From positions 8,645,501-8,709,500 of the forward strand of contig OX369273.1 of the NCBI GenBank assembly GCA_947284805.1: a stretch of DNA of 64,000 nucleotides, given 5' to 3'. The stretch is from Coleophora flavipennella. Taxonomy: Eukaryota > Arthropoda > Insecta > Lepidoptera > Coleophoridae. Position numbers and translations under genes: made by a program. The stretch's first letter is position 1. Each line of letters opens with the position of its first letter. This document shows positions 10,430 to 21,141 of the stretch, piece by piece. The notes under the pieces were generated by a model. It searched no databases and had not been told where the DNA came from. It saw only the letters and a program-made list of their open reading frames with translations.

Positions 10430-10672
10430 AGGGTGTATCAAAACTGATGTAGGATCCGTTAATAACTGAACAACTTGGAACCCAAAGTTAAATTTGGATA
10501 ATCTATACAAAAATGCACAAAATCGGTCAATCATCTGATTGGTTTTTTTTGTGCGATTTGTATGAAAGGTTATTTTTTTAGCGAATTCAGCAGTCATATA
10601 ACAAAAGTTGTTCAGTATTAAGAGAAGCAGTCCCAGCTAACGGGAAATACACCAATTTAGTACCATTTAGTA
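10430..10672. repeat. Fold-back MITE-like element (family K, copy 2)
   Basis: It has the same inverted ends as 7879-8130: taggatccgttaataactgaacaactt at the left and aaagttgttcagtattaagagaagcag..gctaacgggaaatacacc at the right. It is more decayed than copy 1. Confidence 0.55.
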
Positions 10673-10740
10673 CTTGTATATTACTGTGAAGAATACACTG
10701 GTGAAGACTATAAATAGGTTTTATAATTATAAGAGATTTT

Positions 10741-11135
10741 AAAAATCTGTGCTAGGAACTAGAATGATGACTGCATCAAAAATAAATTATGAACTATTCA
10801 TCATCGTCATATCATCCGAAGGATGGACGTCCACTGCTGGAAATAGACCCAAGGATTTTCACGACGACCGGTTCTGCGCTGCCCGCATCCAGCGGCTTCC
10901 AAAAAAAAAATGAACTAAATATACCTTATACTGGAATTTAAAAATATCCAACTCGCTTCTTCTTTCATCAAGTCTTCAAAACCTCAAAATGAGCTAATTA
11001 ATGAACCACAAAAAATATGACGTTACGCCTACGTATTTCAATCATTTTTAGAACAAAATGTCGTCGAACAAAAGTCCTTTGAGTTACATTATATCATCTG
11101 TCAAAGATCATTCCTATTGTCTGTCTTAGTACTTA
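10741..11135. repeat. MITE-like repeat (family M), split by an RTE insertion
   Basis: It aligns with 43451-43719: gcatcaaaaataaattatgaact, then after the RTE insertion cctcaaaatgagctaattaatga, atgacgttacgcctacgtatttcaa and agaacaaaatgtcg. In the 43-kb copy these parts are continuous, which confirms that 10797-10909 is an insertion. No coding content. Confidence 0.6.
10797..10909 (-). mobile_element. 113-bp RTE 3' tip with TSD
   Basis: On the minus strand this is the end of the RTE ORF and its tail. ATGAACTA at 10789-10796 recurs at 10910-10917. The 5' end of the copy (right side) has a run of about ten A on the plus strand that is absent from the LINE. This may be an untemplated or slippage product of the insertion. 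Confidence 0.8.
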
Positions 11136-11147
11136 TTAAAATAGTAG

Positions 11148-11296
11148 CTTTACATCGTTTTTAAGACTATCTTTGAGGGTAAGTGGTGCGCGGTGGCTTG
11201 TGAGCGTAGGCAGGAGTTTACTCCAGATCCCTCGGGAACTACTTCTGGCTATTCTGATCAGCAGCCTACGTCACTTCCCACCCCTTCAACTATCTA
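11148..11296 (-). mobile_element. Helitron-like repeat fragment (family E)
   Basis: The stretch gactatctttgagggtaagtggtgcgcgg...cacttcccaccccttcaact matches the interior of family E in reverse orientation. Both ends are lost. It directly precedes the 2.5-kb tandem unit. Confidence 0.5.
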
Positions 11297-11433
11297 TATC
11301 TTCTATCTATCTATTCTATTAATATAATAAAACTGTAACGGGGCCGTGTCTGTACATGAAATATTTTTGGAAAATAATAACTGTGGTGGACATTACTAAC
11401 GATACAGAGGCCAAAACAACAACTTTTGGAATT

Positions 11434-11466
<33 letters not shown>

Positions 11467-12204
11467 ATGTTCGCGCATCACGCAAAAACTACCAGGCCGA
11501 TTTTGATGAAATTTTGTATGGTGGTTCCTTATAGCCCGTGTTAACATATAGGATACTTTTTATCCCAGAAAATTCAAGAGTTCCCGTGGGAAAATCAAAA
11601 GTATTCATTTATAGAGTGGCTCACTACGCAAATGTGGCTTGACCTATTACAATCAAATTTTACACGTTGATACCCTTATCGCGAACTAAAACTGGGACAT
11701 TGTGAATCCCAAAAAAATTAGGGTTCCTACAGGAATGCAAAAAATTGTATCTTTAGAATGACTCAACATAACAATATGAAACCTTTACATTGGGATGGGG
11801 TGTTTTGACCATCATTGTATAGTCGGGTATTCTTTATCCCGGAAAACTAAAGAGGTCCCGTGGGAAATTATCTATCGATACATACAATAATAACAAAAGA
11901 GTACTTTTTTCTACATATTAGCTACACAAACCAAACATTATAATCATAGTAGCAGAATGTCAATAGATGGCACTGCAGGGATAATAAAACGCACTTAAGT
12001 TGTATTAAAACATTAAAATATTATTTCATACTTTTGAGTGGATTTCTTTTATGTATTTTTCAGCATACGCTACTTTAAACTCTGGAACTATGGTACGTAG
12101 CGATGTGTTTCATAGACGAACAGAGAGGTATTTTTTACAGATTCCAATCGTGTAAAAAAATAAAAACACATAAATCGAGTTTAACATCTTTTAACAGGAG
12201 GCAC

Positions 12205-12838
12205 AGATATGGGAACTCTTCTGACGGCGACTATTTGCGTGTGGCAGTTGCTCTCCGCCTGAAATATCAATATCTGTGAACCTCATCAATGTACTTGCGG
12301 GTCCTCGGTGGAGGCAATTGGTCATCACTCACTGAGTTGCAGTCGTGTTTGTGAAGATTACCACGTCACCAATTCCTTAATGACCTCACTCGGAGGGCAC
12401 TGGTCTCGGCCAGATGGAATATTCCATCTTTGATGCAGCCGCCGCCCGGGCTTTAGTCGATCGGATGGCAAAAGGCCGGAGGATTTAAACAGGTGTTATG
12501 GCAGAGAGGAACGTGTCTGCTTTAGGAAGCCACTTTTTCTGCCTCACTCCTCACCCGTACGGTACTGCTGCTCAATTTGCGATGAGAAAGAAGCATAATA
12601 AGTACTCGGTCTTGGAGGCAAATTACTACTTTGTGCCGCTGGTCTGTGAGACAACCGGCTGCTGAACCCTCAGAGGCCTTTGCATTCACAAAGGTGATTG
12701 GCCTTCGCCTTCGAGAGAGGAGATGTGACGTGAGGTCCTACCTGCTGCTAAGGCTGTCTATTGCCATCCAGCGCGGCAACGAGAAGTGCGTCTTGGGCTC
12801 CTTTGGAGCTGATACGACTCGAGAATTTGACCCATATT
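12205..12838 (+). pseudogene. LINE ORF C-terminal relic (copy 1)
   Basis: Frame-broken protein remnants can be read. First comes CEPHQCTCGSS...HHSLSC (a C-x-C-G...H-x-x-S-C metal-binding-like motif), then a GFSRSDGKRP stretch near 12437-12470. The end reads LRLSIAIQRGNEKC, LGSFGADTTREF up to 12838. From memory these are hallmarks of the C-terminal part of retroelement reverse-transcriptase polyproteins. No search was run, and the exact clade is unknown. Frameshifts and stops show it is dead. Confidence 0.5.
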
Positions 12839-12921
12839 AATATTGTTAGGAAATTTTATTACTAGATTGATACCTATAATGATTTGAATTAGTTTTTTGA
12901 TAATATAGGTAATGTGTTATT

Positions 12922-13223
12922 TCATCATATCAGTTTATATAGGTCTCCACCAAGGGGCTCGACCTGCCCTGAGTTATAGGGCGATCTGGCCTTAGACGAT
13001 CACGTGGGCCCATTGCGGGTTGATTGAATTCACACATAAGCTTCGAATTTCTTCGCAGGCGTGTGCAGGTTTCCTCACGATGTTTTTCTCACCGTAAGAG
13101 CGTCGGATAAACGTACATACCAGTATGAAATCGATATTCGTATAGATATTGGTAAGTGGCAGATTCGAACCACGGCCTTCCGGACAGGAGGTAGTGGCCC
13201 TAACCGTTTTGCCACCGACGCTC
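12922..13223 (-). mobile_element. SINE A copy inside tandem unit 1
   Basis: Inverted SINE A: the tail (ttcatcatatcag) lies at the left and the tRNA-like head (complement of gagcgtcggtggcaaaacgg) at the right. The B-box complement is agattcgaacc. The body contains an extra pair of atcgatattcgtatagatattgg-type bases not seen elsewhere. Confidence 0.8.
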
Positions 13224-13262
13224 TATATTTTATTTAAGATTTAGAAATCCTTACTTATATTT

Positions 13263-13818
13263 AGTATTATAAATGTGAAAATGTGTTTGTTTGTTTGTTA
13301 CCTATTCACACTTCAACATGATGAAATTTGGCATGCAGGTAGTCTGTATCACTGGGAATCAAATAGTCAACCTTTCATCTGTGGAAATTATCATAGCCCG
13401 ATGCAGTTCCTGAGGAAACTAAAACAATACTCTTTGTTCGCAAAATTTAAAATCGTAACGAAAAAATGGATTGGTGTGATTTTTAGCACGGAAATGAGGT
13501 GGAAAATATAATTTACTAATAAGTATATCCTGACATAGTTCCCGAGGGATCTGGGGACAACTGTTTTCTACGCTCGCGCACGTCAGTGGCGTCGCAACGA
13601 AGCAACGGATTAAAGTGATTTTTTTGTATAGAATTTGTTGAGGGGGGGGGGAGGAGTGACAAAGACTGCTAATCAGAATAGCCCGATACAGTTCCTGAGG
13701 TACCTGGAGAAAACTCATGTCCACGCTTGCGAGCTGATTGCGGCTCGCGCACCACTCACCCTTCATAAAGAGTCATAAAAGCTATGTCCACGTGGGCGAA
13801 GCCGCGGGCAAAAGCTAG
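13263..13818 (+). mobile_element. Helitron-like repeat (family E) ending CTAG
   Basis: It starts tattataaatgtgaaaatgtg, with gtttgtttgtttgttacc. It ends gtgggcgaagccgcgggcaaaagctag. Near the 3' end a short GC hairpin (cgtgg/ccgcg type) precedes CTAG, which is followed by T. A 3' hairpin plus CTRR next to T is the known terminus of Helitrons. The 115-aa minus-strand frame over it (13419-13766) is not treated as a gene. Confidence 0.65.
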
Positions 13819-14696
13819 TAATATAATAAAACTGTAACGGGGCCGTGTCTGTACATGAAATATTTTTGTAAAATAATAACTGTGGTGGATATTACTAACG
13901 ATACAGAGGCCAAAACAACAACTTTTGGAATTTTTGTCTGTCTTTCTGTCTGTCTGTATGTTCGCGCATCACGCAAAAACTACCAGGCCGATTTTGATGA
14001 AATTTTGTATGGTGGTTCCTTATAGCCCGGGTTAACATATAGGATACTTTTTATCCCAGAAAATTCAAGAGTTCCCGTAGGAAAATCAAAAGTATTCATT
14101 TATAGAATGGCTCACCACGCAAATGTGGCTTGACCTATTACAATCAAATTTTACACGTTGATACCCTTATCGCGAAATAAAACTGGGACATTGTGAAACC
14201 CAAAAAAATTAGGGTTCCTACAGGAATGCAAAAAATTGTATCTTTAGAATGACTCAACGTAACAATATGAAACCTTTACATTGGGATGGGGTGTTTTGAC
14301 CATCATTGTATAGTCGGGTATTCTTTATCCCGGAAAACTAAAGAGGTCCCGTGGGAAATTATCTATCGATACTTACAATAATAACAATAGAGAACTTTTT
14401 TCTGTATATTAGCTACACATACCAAACATTATAATCTTGGCAGCAGAATGTCAATAGATGGCACTGCAGGGATAATAAAACGCGCTTAAGTTGTATTAAA
14501 ACATTAAAATATTATTTCATACTTTTGAGTGGATTTCTTTCATGTAATTTTCAGCAAACGCTACTTTAAACTCTGGAACTATGGTACGTAGCGATGTGTT
14601 TCATAGACGAACAGAGAGGTATTTTTTTACAGATTCCAATCGTGTAAAAAAATAAAAACACATAAATCGAGTTTAACATCTTTTAACAGGAGGCAC

Positions 14697-15330
14697 AGAT
14701 ATGGGAACTCTTCTGACGGCGACTATTGCGTGTGGCAGTTGCTCTCCGCCTGCAATATCAATATCTGTGAACCTCATCAATGTATTTGCGGGTCCTCGGT
14801 GGAGGCTAATAGCCATCACTCACTGAGTTGCAGTCGTGTTTGTGAAGATTACCACGTCACCAACTCCTTAATGACCTCACTCGGAGGGTACTGGTCTCGG
14901 CCAGATAGAATATTCCATCTTTGATGCAGCCGCCGACCGGGCTTTAGGCGATCTGATGGCAAAAGGCCGGAGGGTTTAAACAGGTGCTATGGCAGAGAAG
15001 AACGTGTCTGCTTTAGGAAGCCACTTCTTCTGCCTCACTCCTCACCCGTACGGTACTGCTGCTCAATTTGCGGTAAGAAAGAAGCATTATAAGTACTCGG
15101 TCTTGGAGGCAAATTACTGCTTTGTGCCGCTGGTCTGTGAGACAACCGGCTGCTGAACCCTCAGAGGCCTTTGCCTTCACAAAGAAGATTGACTTCGCCT
15201 TCGAGAGAGGAGATGTGACGTGAGGTCCTACCTGCTGCTAAGGTTGTCTATTGCCATCGAGCGCGGCAACGAGAAGTGCGTCATGGGCTCCTTTGGAGCT
15301 GATACGACTCGAGGGTTTGACCCATATTAA
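14697..15330 (+). pseudogene. LINE ORF C-terminal relic (copy 2)
   Basis: Duplicate of the relic at 12205-12838 and slightly better preserved. The region 14730-14924 stays open and contains NINICEPHQCICGSS and HHSLSCSRVC. It then breaks into other frames, where the GKRP and AIERGNEKC motifs can still be followed. It is not expressed as far as the sequence shows. Confidence 0.5.
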
Positions 15331-15396
15331 TATTGTTAGGAAATTTTATTACTAGATTGATACCTATAATAATTTGAATTAGTTTTTTGATAATAT

Positions 15397-15688
15397 TTCA
15401 TCATATCAGTTTATATACGTCCCCACCAAGGGGCTCGACCTGCCCTGAGTTAGGGCGGTCTGGCCTTAGACGATCACGCGGGCCCATTGCGGGTTGATTG
15501 ACTTCACACATAAGCTTGGAATTTCTTGGCAGGTTTCCTCACAATGTTTTTCTCACCGTAAGAGCGTCGGATAAACGTACATACCAGTATGAAATCGATA
15601 TTCGTATAGATATTGGTAAGTAGCAGGATTCGAACCACGGCCTTCCGGACAGGAGGTAGTGGCCCTAACCGTTTTGCCACCGACGCTC
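15397..15688 (-). mobile_element. SINE A copy inside tandem unit 2
   Basis: Same insertion as 12922-13223, duplicated with the unit. It has lost a ~10-bp piece (gcgtgtgc region), and the left flank lacks the aggtaatgtgtt present in copy 1. Confidence 0.8.
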
Positions 15689-15726
15689 TATATTTTATTT
15701 AAGATTTAGAAATCTCTACTTTACTT

Positions 15727-16246
15727 ATATTATAAATGTAAAAATGTGTTTGTTTGTTTGTTACCTATTCACACTTCAACACTTCTACCAATCTTGATGA
15801 AATTTGGCATGAAGGTAGCCTGTATCACTGGGAATGAAATAGTCAACCTTTTGTCTGTAGAAATTATCATAGCCCGATGCAGTTCCTGAGGAAACTAAAA
15901 CAATACTCTTTGTTCGTTTTATTTTAAATCGTAACGAAAAAAATTTACTAATAAGTATATCCTGACATAGTTCCCGAGGGATCTGGGGAAAACTGTTTTC
16001 TACGCTCGCGCACGTCGGTGGCGTCGCAACGGAGCAACGGATTAAAGTGATTTTTTTGTATAGAATTTGTTGAGGGGGTGGGAAGTGACAAAGACTGCTA
16101 ATCCGAATAGCCCGATACAGTTCCTGAGGTACCTGGAGAAAACTCATGTCCACGCTTGCGAGCTGATTGCGGCTCGCGCACCACTCACCCTCAAAAAGAG
16201 TCATAAAAGCTAAGTCCACGTGGGCGAAGCCGCGGGCAAAAGCTAG
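15727..16246 (+). mobile_element. Helitron-like repeat (family E) ending CTAG
   Basis: Duplicate of 13263-13818 with the same gggcgaagccgcgggcaaaagctag end. It lacks ~60 bp around 15930, where copy 1 has a longer stretch. The 144-aa minus-strand frame across it is an artefact of the repeat. Confidence 0.65.
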
Positions 16247-16250
16247 TTTA

Positions 16251-16612
16251 CAATAAAATCGTCAATCCGTTGCTCCGTTGTAACTCCGACATGCGCTAGC
16301 CCAGAACTAAGTTCTCCCTGAATCCCTAGGGAACTGTCTCAGGTTATGCTAATTAGTAGTCTATGTGATTGCCTACCTCCTCAACTATCTCTGAGCAAAA
16401 AATCACTACAAACCGTTGCTTCCTTGCGATTTTTAAAGAATCAACAAAAGAAGTATTTTTTTTAGTTCCCACAGGAACTGCATACGACTATGCTATTTTT
16501 ACGAGATAAAAAATAGCCTATGTCCTTTCCCGTGACACAAGCTACCAACATACCAAATTTCTACAAGATTGGTTGAGGTGTTGAAACGTGAAAAGGTAAC
16601 AAACACTACACT
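16251..16612 (-). mobile_element. Helitron-like repeat fragment, inverted neighbour
   Basis: Family E sequence in the opposite orientation to the preceding copy: gttgctccgttg, ttagttcccacaggaactg, agattggttgaggtgttgaaacgtg. The terminal hairpin and CTAG are missing. The stretch 16613-17010 beyond it shows nothing recognisable. Confidence 0.55.
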
Positions 16613-17010
16613 TTTGGGTGCGGAGAAAATCATCGAGTACAACTAGAGAACGACCGAACAACAAACGAGTACAACAACAAGACTGAAAGACAAATTGCGA
16701 GGTTTGCTTTTTCTAAAAACTTATTTGCAATGGTAAAAAAATGTTCTAACTTACATCAGTTAACATCCTTTTCAATGCTCTAACTGAAATTTTAAGCTTA
16801 TGATCGCAAAAAAATTGTTAATAATAAAAAAATAAAAATAAAAGTTCATAATATTCAGAAATTTTCATTTACTATGCTTCTTGAACAATTCAGTATCTAA
16901 GTCAACGGGAAGTACCCTATAGGTTTTGATGGATCAGTTTGCGAACATCAAAATACGAGTGTGTGACACAAATGGCCGCATCAATTGATTTCATTGATAT
17001 AAAAGCCTAT

Positions 17011-17307
17011 TGGAAACTGGCTTATTTTCAAGCCGACACACATCAATGCTGTTAAAATTGATGCATGGCTATGAGACTTAAATAAAATGGTGGTGTAGAA
17101 AATGCCCTTCTACTAACCAAACTGAGTCATAAAAATTAAGACTCCGCCGGGAATCGAACCCGCAACTTGCTCATAAGCTAATGAACTTAACCATTACACC
17201 ATGGAGGCGGTTATTCTTCGTAAGCTCGCTTCCATCTTCGGAATCCTCGTCACTTAACATCAGGTGAGATGATGTCAAAGGCTTACCAAATGTGGATTAA
17301 AAACACA
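17011..17307 (-). mobile_element. Rearranged SINE B: inverted head part plus forward tail part
   Basis: Positions 17011-17212 are a minus-strand SINE B body and head (B-box complement gggaatcgaacc, end ggaggcggtt). Positions 17217-17307 are the 3' part of SINE B in the plus orientation (taagctcgcttccatcttcgg...gtggattaaaaaca). The two pieces meet head to tail-fragment. This could be two insertions or one inverted insertion. Confidence 0.65.
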
Positions 17308-17518
17308 AAAGATTTTTTACACCTACAAAGGACAGCTTTTATATTTGGAATAAATTTTAACTTTTAAAAAAACTACTGGACCGATTGAGTTGAAATTTAA
17401 ATTGTCACATATGTAAGTCGGTGACCCAAAGACGAACAAAAGTAACGTAAATAAATTAATTTTAAACATGGGGCCACTTTTGGGGGCTAAATTATCCTTA
17501 AAAATATTACAAATAATT

Positions 17519-18087
17519 TAAATGTGGAAATGTGTTTGTTTGTTTATTTTATTTGTTTGTTTGTTACCTTTTCACACTTCAACACCTCAACCAATCTTAA
17601 CTAAATTTGATATGGAGGTAGCCTGTGTAATGGGGAAGAACATAGACTGCTTTTTATTACGTGAAAAAAAGCATAGTCCGATACAATTTCTGAGGGAACT
17701 GAAAAAAAAAATATTTTTTTGGTTGATTTCATTAACAACGGAGCATCGGATTGTTGTGATTTTTTGCACAGAAATGTTTGAGGAGATGGGAAATAATATA
17801 GACTACATTAGTATTAAAGCATAGCCTGAGACAGTTCCCGAGGGATCTAGGAAAAAATCATTTTAAGGTTCGCGCGCGTTGGCGGCTTAACGGAGCAACA
17901 GATTGACGTGATTTTTTCCATAGAAATAGTGGAGGGGGTAGGGAGTGACATGGACTTCTAATCAGAATAGCCCGATATTAATCACGAGGGACCTGCAGTA
18001 AACTCCTGTCTACGCTCGCGATCCGCTTGCGGCTCGCGCACCACTCACCCTCAAAGACAGTCATGCGAAGCCGCGGAAAAAAGCTAG
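17519..18087 (+). mobile_element. Helitron-like repeat (family E) inside the palindrome
   Basis: It starts aatgtggaaatgtgtttg just after ...aattta and ends cgaagccgcggaaaaaagctag, followed by taaaat. The opposite palindrome arm gives an approximate empty site in which an A and a T meet, as expected for Helitron insertion without target duplication. Interior frames (17522-17824 and others) are not conserved. Confidence 0.65.
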
Positions 18088-18535
18088 TAAAATATAAAAA
18101 AAAGGTTTTGCAAACAATATTGTGTGACATGTTAAATGATAAAGCTTGTTCTGTGGCTCTTAAATGTATATTTTTTTAAGATTTAAGATAAGTAGTTTTT
18201 AAATTATTTAAGAAAATATGCGAAAATTGACCATTTCGCCCTTATCTCCGAAACTACAAGTCATAAAATTTTGAAAAAATCACAGTGTTAATAGTTTCGT
18301 AGAGATGATCAATTTTTGCCTATTTTCTTAAATAATTTCAAAACTATTTGTCTTAAAATAAAGAAAAAATATATTTGAGATTCTCACAACAAGGCCTTTT
18401 ATTTGATATGTCACACGATATAGTTTGCAAATCAATTTTTTTTGTTATTTTATAATTTACCCCACAAAAGTAGCTTCAATGTTTAAAATTATTTTTTTTA
18501 AGTTACATCTCACTCTTTGGGTCACCGACTTACAT

Positions 18536-18637
18536 CATCATATCAGCTCATATACGTCCCCACAGAGGAGCTTGAGCCTACCCTGAATTAGGACAATCGG
18601 GCCTTATTCGACTACGCGGGCACAGTGCGGGTTGGTA
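18536..18637 (-). mobile_element. SINE A, 5'-truncated, with TSD
   Basis: Only the 3' ~100 bp of SINE A is present, in inverse orientation, from the atcatatcag tail to gcgggttgg. ACCGACTTACAT at 18524-18535 recurs at 18638-18649. It interrupts the right arm of the palindrome. Confidence 0.85.
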
Positions 18638-18859
18638 ACCGACTTACATATGTGTACCAAATTTCAACTCAATCGGAGCAAATTGGTTGTGACAGATGGA
18701 CAGCCAGAAAGTCACACGAATTATCCTATAATGGTTCCGTTTAACCTTTTGAAGTACGGAATCTTATAAAAGGAACAACATACAAAACACATTAAAACCA
18801 GACTAAAAAGTATGAATTCGTCACAAGATAGCCCGATTAATTTTGCTACTCGACAAGAG

Positions 18860-19005
18860 AAAGAGTATGTATGTAGGATGTTGGATTATTTATTCTCTCG
18901 TAGCATTCTAATGACTAGATACAAGTATAGTATTTTAATGCACGAGGTTTCGTTAGATTTAACCCCCTGAGTGTCATAAGATACATTTGAGGCAGTCGGG
19001 TGTTT
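18860..19005. repeat. Dispersed repeat (family J) fragment
   Basis: The stretch tgcacgaggtttcgttagattt...gtgtcataagatacatt...gcagtcgggtgtttt matches 6290-6525 and 53383-53570. The following 19010-19555 has no recognisable feature. Confidence 0.4.
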
Positions 19006-19555
19006 TGGCTTAAATTAAGTTAGTTAGGTTGTTATTAGTTTTGTGAATGTAAATGTTTTATACAGTGTGTATCGGATAGAGTTACCGATATTTTAAGGGC
19101 ATGTATTACACCTCATTTCATCGACGAAAAACCCCATTAGGGGATCGCATCCTTCCCCCCCTCTAAATGGCAGCCACTTTTGTTTTCATTTTTTTTGTAG
19201 CTTTTAATAAAAAAATTGTTTTCTCTTAATTTAGCAGCAGTACACACTTAAAAATGATCTCATTTGAAAGATAATTTAATTTTTATAGCGATACATACAT
19301 CAAATAAACCGAATTATTTGAGTAAACAAGGTAAAGAAAAAAAAATCATCTTTTTGGAACCTACTGTTAAAGGCTCATCATTTTTAAACATTTCCAGCAA
19401 AACAGCCATTACAGGAAATTCTTCATTTTCTTAGCATGATTCCACTTTAGGGACCCATATATACCAAATAAAAGGTATATATTAAGGAGCGATAATTTTT
19501 TTTCGAGTGCACTCCTTCTTCTATGGTATCATTCAGCAGGTCTTTTAAAATGAAT

Positions 19556-19809
19556 GAGATTTATTGCCATCCAGCACGGCAACGCGATGTGTTTCATGGG
19601 CTCCTTTGCGGCTGGTTGGACTCGGGATTTCGATTTTTATTAATATTTTTATTAATAGGTTAGGTTAATTAAGTTAGGTTTTAAATTACATTTTTTAAGA
19701 TTAGGTTTAGACATTGGCTGTGAAATTAGTGTAGATATATACCAATAAGTGTGAAAACTAGTGTTACAAATACGAATATATGTACAAAAAAAAAAAAAAA
19801 AAAAAAAAA
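19556..19809 (+). mobile_element. 3' end of a poly(A) LINE (same family as 12.2/14.7 kb relic)
   Basis: It starts attgccatccagcacggcaacg, readable as IAIQHGN...FMGSFAAGWTRDFDFY, which parallels the end of the relics at 12.8 and 15.3 kb. A short 3' UTR and a run of about 21 A follow. GAGATT occurs at both edges as a possible short target duplication. This indicates that the relic family is a poly(A)-tailed non-LTR retrotransposon. Confidence 0.55.
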
Positions 19810-20046
19810 GAGATTGCTTAAAACATTACATTTTAACCAGGTGTAACGTTTGTAAGATATAGCCCACTTTATAGAAAAAGTGCCCCTGGCGTTTACAAAC
19901 GGGAGAACAGACAGAAACATGAAATTACCTGCGTAAGAGTAGTTGACCAATTTATCACATGCGGATGAATCCGTATAAAGTTCATGGAAACTCCTTACAA
20001 ATTGTGCAAACCAACTGCAAAAGAAACTTAGTTTTAAATGTTCTTT

Positions 20047-20625
20047 TTAGGGTTCCGTACCCAAAGGGATAAAACGCGACCCTATTACTAAGATTTCGCT
20101 GTCCTTACGTCCTTCTGCCACCGGATGTTGAAATTTTCACAGATGATGTATTTCTGTTGCTGCTATAACAACAAATACTAAAAATTAGAAAGAGTGAAAT
20201 CTACTTGCAAAAAAACGTGATTTTTTGATGTGTAACATCTTTGCTCTCGCTTTCCTGCAATTTGTGGGAGTGATTTCGTGAAATGGGACGGAAATGTGTA
20301 ACATGGGATGGAAATGTGTAACAGGAAGTCGCGTTTTTTCAGGCTCTAAAAGCGCGGAAAAGGCAAAGGTATCTATGACCATACAGCCTAGTCTGCCGTA
20401 TCTTTGCCATCCTTTTTCAGGCTCTAAAAGCGCGGAAAAGGCAAAGGTATCTATGACCATACAGCCTAGTCTGCCGTATCTTTGCCATCCTTTTTCAGGC
20501 TTTAAAAGCGCGGAAAAGTCAAAGGTATCTATGACCATACAGCCTAGTCTGTCGTAGGAAGTCGCGAAAGCGCGGAATTCTACTTTACGAGAGTCCGACT
20601 CGCACTTGGTCGGTTTTTTTCGTTA
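20047..20625 (+). mobile_element. Dispersed repeat (family L) with internal minisatellite
   Basis: It begins tagggttccgtacccaaaggg and ends gagtccgactcgcacttggtcgg, the characteristic ends of family L. The interior has gctataacaacaaatactaaaaatt. It is expanded by the 78-bp minisatellite (20335-20557). Its central part resembles 45600-45740. Confidence 0.55.
20335..20557 (+). repeat. 78-bp minisatellite, about 2.8 copies
   Basis: Units start tttttcaggctctaaaagcg at 20335, 20413 and 20491 and are almost identical. Because 78 is a multiple of three, the array stays open on both strands (20185-20538 minus, 20294-20557 plus). This gives 26-residue repeat peptides. I regard the frames as a by-product of the repeat. 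Confidence 0.85.
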
Positions 20626-20689
20626 CTGTCAGATCCGCCACCCAGGTACAATATCGTCATCAAATCTAACTAACCTAAAGTATTTTGTC

Positions 20690-20880
20690 ACATGTTACAC
20701 ATCATATGCGAGTACTGTAGGTCTCGCTCGAATTTTTTTTCTTGAAGAAACTAGCTCCGTACTATCTATCATACTAGATGTATGATGGTACGGAACCCTT
20801 TGTGCGCAGTTGTAAAGTGCGATACCGGTTTTTTTATGACTACGGAACCCTACCTGGCCAGCTTTTTTTAAAAATAGTTT
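20690..20880. repeat. Family L fragment
   Basis: Contains ctagatgtatgatggtacggaaccctttgtgcgcag...gtgcgataccgg and a second tacggaaccctacctggccag. It looks like two overlapping family L ends. Confidence 0.4.
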
Positions 20881-21141
20881 TTCCTTTTTACCTAAAGATT
20901 CTAAATATCTATAAGCTCCATTCAATCTCGACCCAACATTTTAGTGCAGCGTTTTAATAAAACAGCCTACATCCGTAAAAATTAATTTGCTTATGGGTAT
21001 GTTATACACGTTTTCCCATAATTTTATGATTAGCATACAGATTGCTTTGTGGACGACCAGAGCAACATAGATAACAACTTTTGTCTGAAGTGCAGTCGGG
21101 AAAATTAAAAATATGTGTTTTTGTGTTACACAATTTTATTG

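Larger units (their letters stand above)
11320..13818 (+). repeat. 2.5-kb composite tandem unit, copy 1
   Basis: This is the first of two head-to-tail units (second: 13819-16246), differing at a few percent of positions by eye. The order is: an ~880-bp repeat starting taatataataaaactgtaac with a (GTCT)n tract at 11436-11465; a decayed LINE C-terminal region; a reversed SINE A; and a family E Helitron-like repeat ending GCTAG. The boundary between the units is exactly the CTAG|T of that repeat. No intact gene is present. Confidence 0.85.
13819..16246 (+). repeat. 2.5-kb composite tandem unit, copy 2
   Basis: This repeats 11320-13818 in the same order. It is ~70 bp shorter because of small deletions in the SINE and the Helitron-like part. 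It ends at 16246 in the same GCTAG, again followed by T. Substitutions scattered through both copies (for example cccgtgtt/cccgggtt at ~11538/~14030) show the duplication is not brand new. Confidence 0.85.
17340..18770. repeat. Large broken palindrome (fold-back element) with nested insertions
   Basis: The left arm begins ggaccgattgagttgaaattt and includes catatgtaagtcggtgaccc, ttttaaacatggggcc and ttttgcaaacaatattgtgtgacat. The same phrases appear inverted in the right arm up to ~18720. The centre lies near 18250. A family E element (17519-18087) sits in the left arm and a SINE A fragment (18536-18637) in the right. Removing them restores arms of roughly 400 bp. No transposase frame is visible. 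Confidence 0.7.

Noticed and set aside
13419..16219. Minus-strand frames of 115 and 144 codons (13419-13766, 15785-16219) with similar peptides
   Set aside because: The similarity comes from the duplicated Helitron-like repeat. The frames are not conserved in other copies of that repeat and lack any domain.
19787..19809. Long A run as evidence for a processed pseudogene of a host gene
   Set aside because: The sequence just upstream matches the 3' part of the LINE relics at 12.8 and 15.3 kb, so the A run is the tail of that LINE.
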